NCBI RefSeq assembly: GCF_029542085.1
Contig: NZ_CP107036.1
Coordinates: 1,736,001-1,800,000 of the forward strand
Source: Sphingobacterium sp. ML3W
GTDB taxonomy: Bacteria; Bacteroidota; Bacteroidia; Sphingobacteriales; Sphingobacteriaceae
DNA: 64,000 nucleotides
Direction of reading: 5' to 3'
The first letter of the stretch is position 1, and every line of letters begins with the position of its first letter. The notes beneath the pieces are model-generated. The model had not been told where the DNA came from, did no database searches, and saw only the letters and a list, made by a program, of their open reading frames with translations. This document shows positions 63,130 through 64,000 of this stretch, piece by piece. The position numbers and the translations under genes are program-made.

Positions 63130-64000
63130 ATGAAGATAATAAATACCAAAGGATACACAAGACGTAAAGTTAAACAAAGCTTTAAATACTTTGATGACTC
63201 AGGTAAGGCGATTACCGATACCAAGGTATTAGACAGAATAAATCATTTGGTTATTCCGCCAAACTGGAAAGCTGTTTGGATTTCAAAAAATGCGGGGAGT
63301 GATCTACAAGCTTATGGTTTTGACCAGAAGGACCGTAAACAATACATCTATCATCGTAAATTTGTGCAGCAAAAACAAACAGAGAAATTTAGGCATATTC
63401 TTTATATGGGACAGTATCTGCAAGATCTCAGAAAAATAACCTCCCGACATTTGAAACATCAGGACTGGGATATGGAAAAACTATGTGCAATTGCCTTTAA
63501 GATAATGGATAGTACACTTGTACGGATTGGAAACAAGCGCTATACGTTAGAAAACAAGTCTTATGGGCTCAGTACACTCGAAAAAAGACATGTAAAAATA
63601 ACCGACAATACAATCATATTAGCCTATAAGGGTAAAAAGGGTGTCTTTCAGGAAAAATCCTGGAAAGACAAGCAGCAAGCGAAATTACTTAGCGAACTAC
63701 TCCAGTTTAATGGGAAAAGGCTTTTTCAGCTTGATAAAACATCTTGTAAAAGTAGATTTTGTGGCCGCATATTCAATGCTTATCTACGGGATCATTGTCC
63801 CGGCCAGATCAGCTGTAAAGATATCCGTATCTGGGGCGCCAGCCGGGAAGCGTTCAACCTTTTATCCCAAACAAAGCAAGGGGAAGATTTAAATACACGA
63901 AAAAAGCAGCTGAATGCGGTGATAAAGACAGTCGCCAAGCAGCTGGGCAATACCAAAACAGTTTCTGAAAATTATTATATCCATCCTGCTATACAGATGA
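63130..64000 (+). CDS. DNA topoisomerase IB, 3'-truncated by the window
   Basis: 290 codons are seen from the ATG at 63130 to the edge. Family motifs in order: LVIPPNWKAVWIS (about 37-50), VRIGNKRYTLENKSYGLSTL (about 130-150), CKDIRIWGAS (about 233) and VSENYYIHPAIQM at the very end, which carries the catalytic Tyr. Topoisomerase IB relaxes supercoils through a 3'-phosphotyrosine link. Poxvirus-like bacterial versions of this kind often sit among stress genes, as here. The extreme C-terminus is outside the window. Confidence 0.93.
   Translation, partial: MKIINTKGYTRRKVKQSFKYFDDSGKAITDTKVLDRINHLVIPPNWKAVWISKNAGSDLQAYGFDQKDRKQYIYHRKFVQQKQTEKFRHILYMGQYLQDLRKITSRHLKHQDWDMEKLCAIAFKIMDSTLVRIGNKRYTLENKSYGLSTLEKRHVKITDNTIILAYKGKKGVFQEKSWKDKQQAKLLSELLQFNGKRLFQLDKTSCKSRFCGRIFNAYLRDHCPGQISCKDIRIWGASREAFNLLSQTKQGEDLNTRKKQLNAVIKTVAKQLGNTKTVSENYYIHPAIQM

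Overview
The window reads as a chromosomal stretch of a Bacteroidota organism, most likely Sphingobacteriaceae and plausibly Sphingobacterium. The signs are a SusC/SusD pair run by a FecI/FecR-type sigma/anti-sigma pair, promoters of the TTTG-N19-TAnnTTTG type, few Shine-Dalgarno sites, lipoproteins with short N-termini, and AT-rich intergenic DNA with strong hairpin terminators. No rRNA, canonical tRNA, CRISPR array, complete insertion sequence or prophage was seen. All family assignments come from reading motifs; no database search was run.

Layout. 1-5.4 kb: a truncated secreted protein, a DUF763 protein, a lipoprotein and a large FAD/Fe-S dehydrogenase, all on minus. 5.6-11 kb (plus): a FUSC-like membrane protein, an Lrp/AsnC regulator with an EamA exporter, a 5'-nucleotidase split into two overlapping genes, and an MFS transporter. 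11-15 kb (minus): M13 peptidase, a small membrane protein, MetA (predicted acetyl type) and a TlpA-like thioredoxin. 15.5-25.3 kb: aconitase, a Qnr-like pentapeptide protein, a GLPGLI/WG-repeat protein, DUF808, DUF4256, a DUF6265-YCII fusion, a GyrI-like protein and a divergent ClC protein.

25.4-28.7 kb (minus) is the most unusual part: an RNA ligase gene (rtcB) and a slipin gene, preceded by a non-coding segment with three tRNA-like elbows. In each, a T-arm, a tetraloop-capped acceptor hairpin, U8-A9 and a D-arm follow in permuted order, so the open ends lie where the anticodon stem would be. This recalls the tRNA-mimicking bacterial Y RNAs linked to RtcB and Ro60, but no Ro60 (TROVE) gene is in the window.

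29-34.9 kb: a lipoprotein, a cytosine-deaminase-like amidohydrolase, a three-gene set (YgjP-like protein without its HExxH, an unknown protein, an MpaB/Lcp-type oxygenase), recR and a LOG-family protein. 35-43.4 kb: ECF sigma, FecR-like anti-sigma, SusC with STN domain, SusD and an HGSNAT-like membrane acyltransferase, forming a regulated uptake locus without a glycosidase. 43.5-44 kb holds debris, including an orphan susC-type leader. 44-46 kb: a DnaQ/GIY-YIG fusion and a YjdJ-type acetyltransferase.

46-53 kb is a complete histidine-utilisation operon (hutH-hutI-hutU-hutG) with a divergent LysR regulator. 53-54.5 kb holds luxS and a nucleosidase, the SAH-recycling branch of the methyl cycle. 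54.8-58.8 kb is a fused OtsA-OtsB trehalose synthase/phosphatase overlapping a GH15 glucosidase. From 58.8 kb to the end lies a set typical of stress islands: CsbD, small unknowns, an outer-membrane barrel, an acidic protein, an ECF sigma factor, a PA2169-family protein and a truncated topoisomerase IB.
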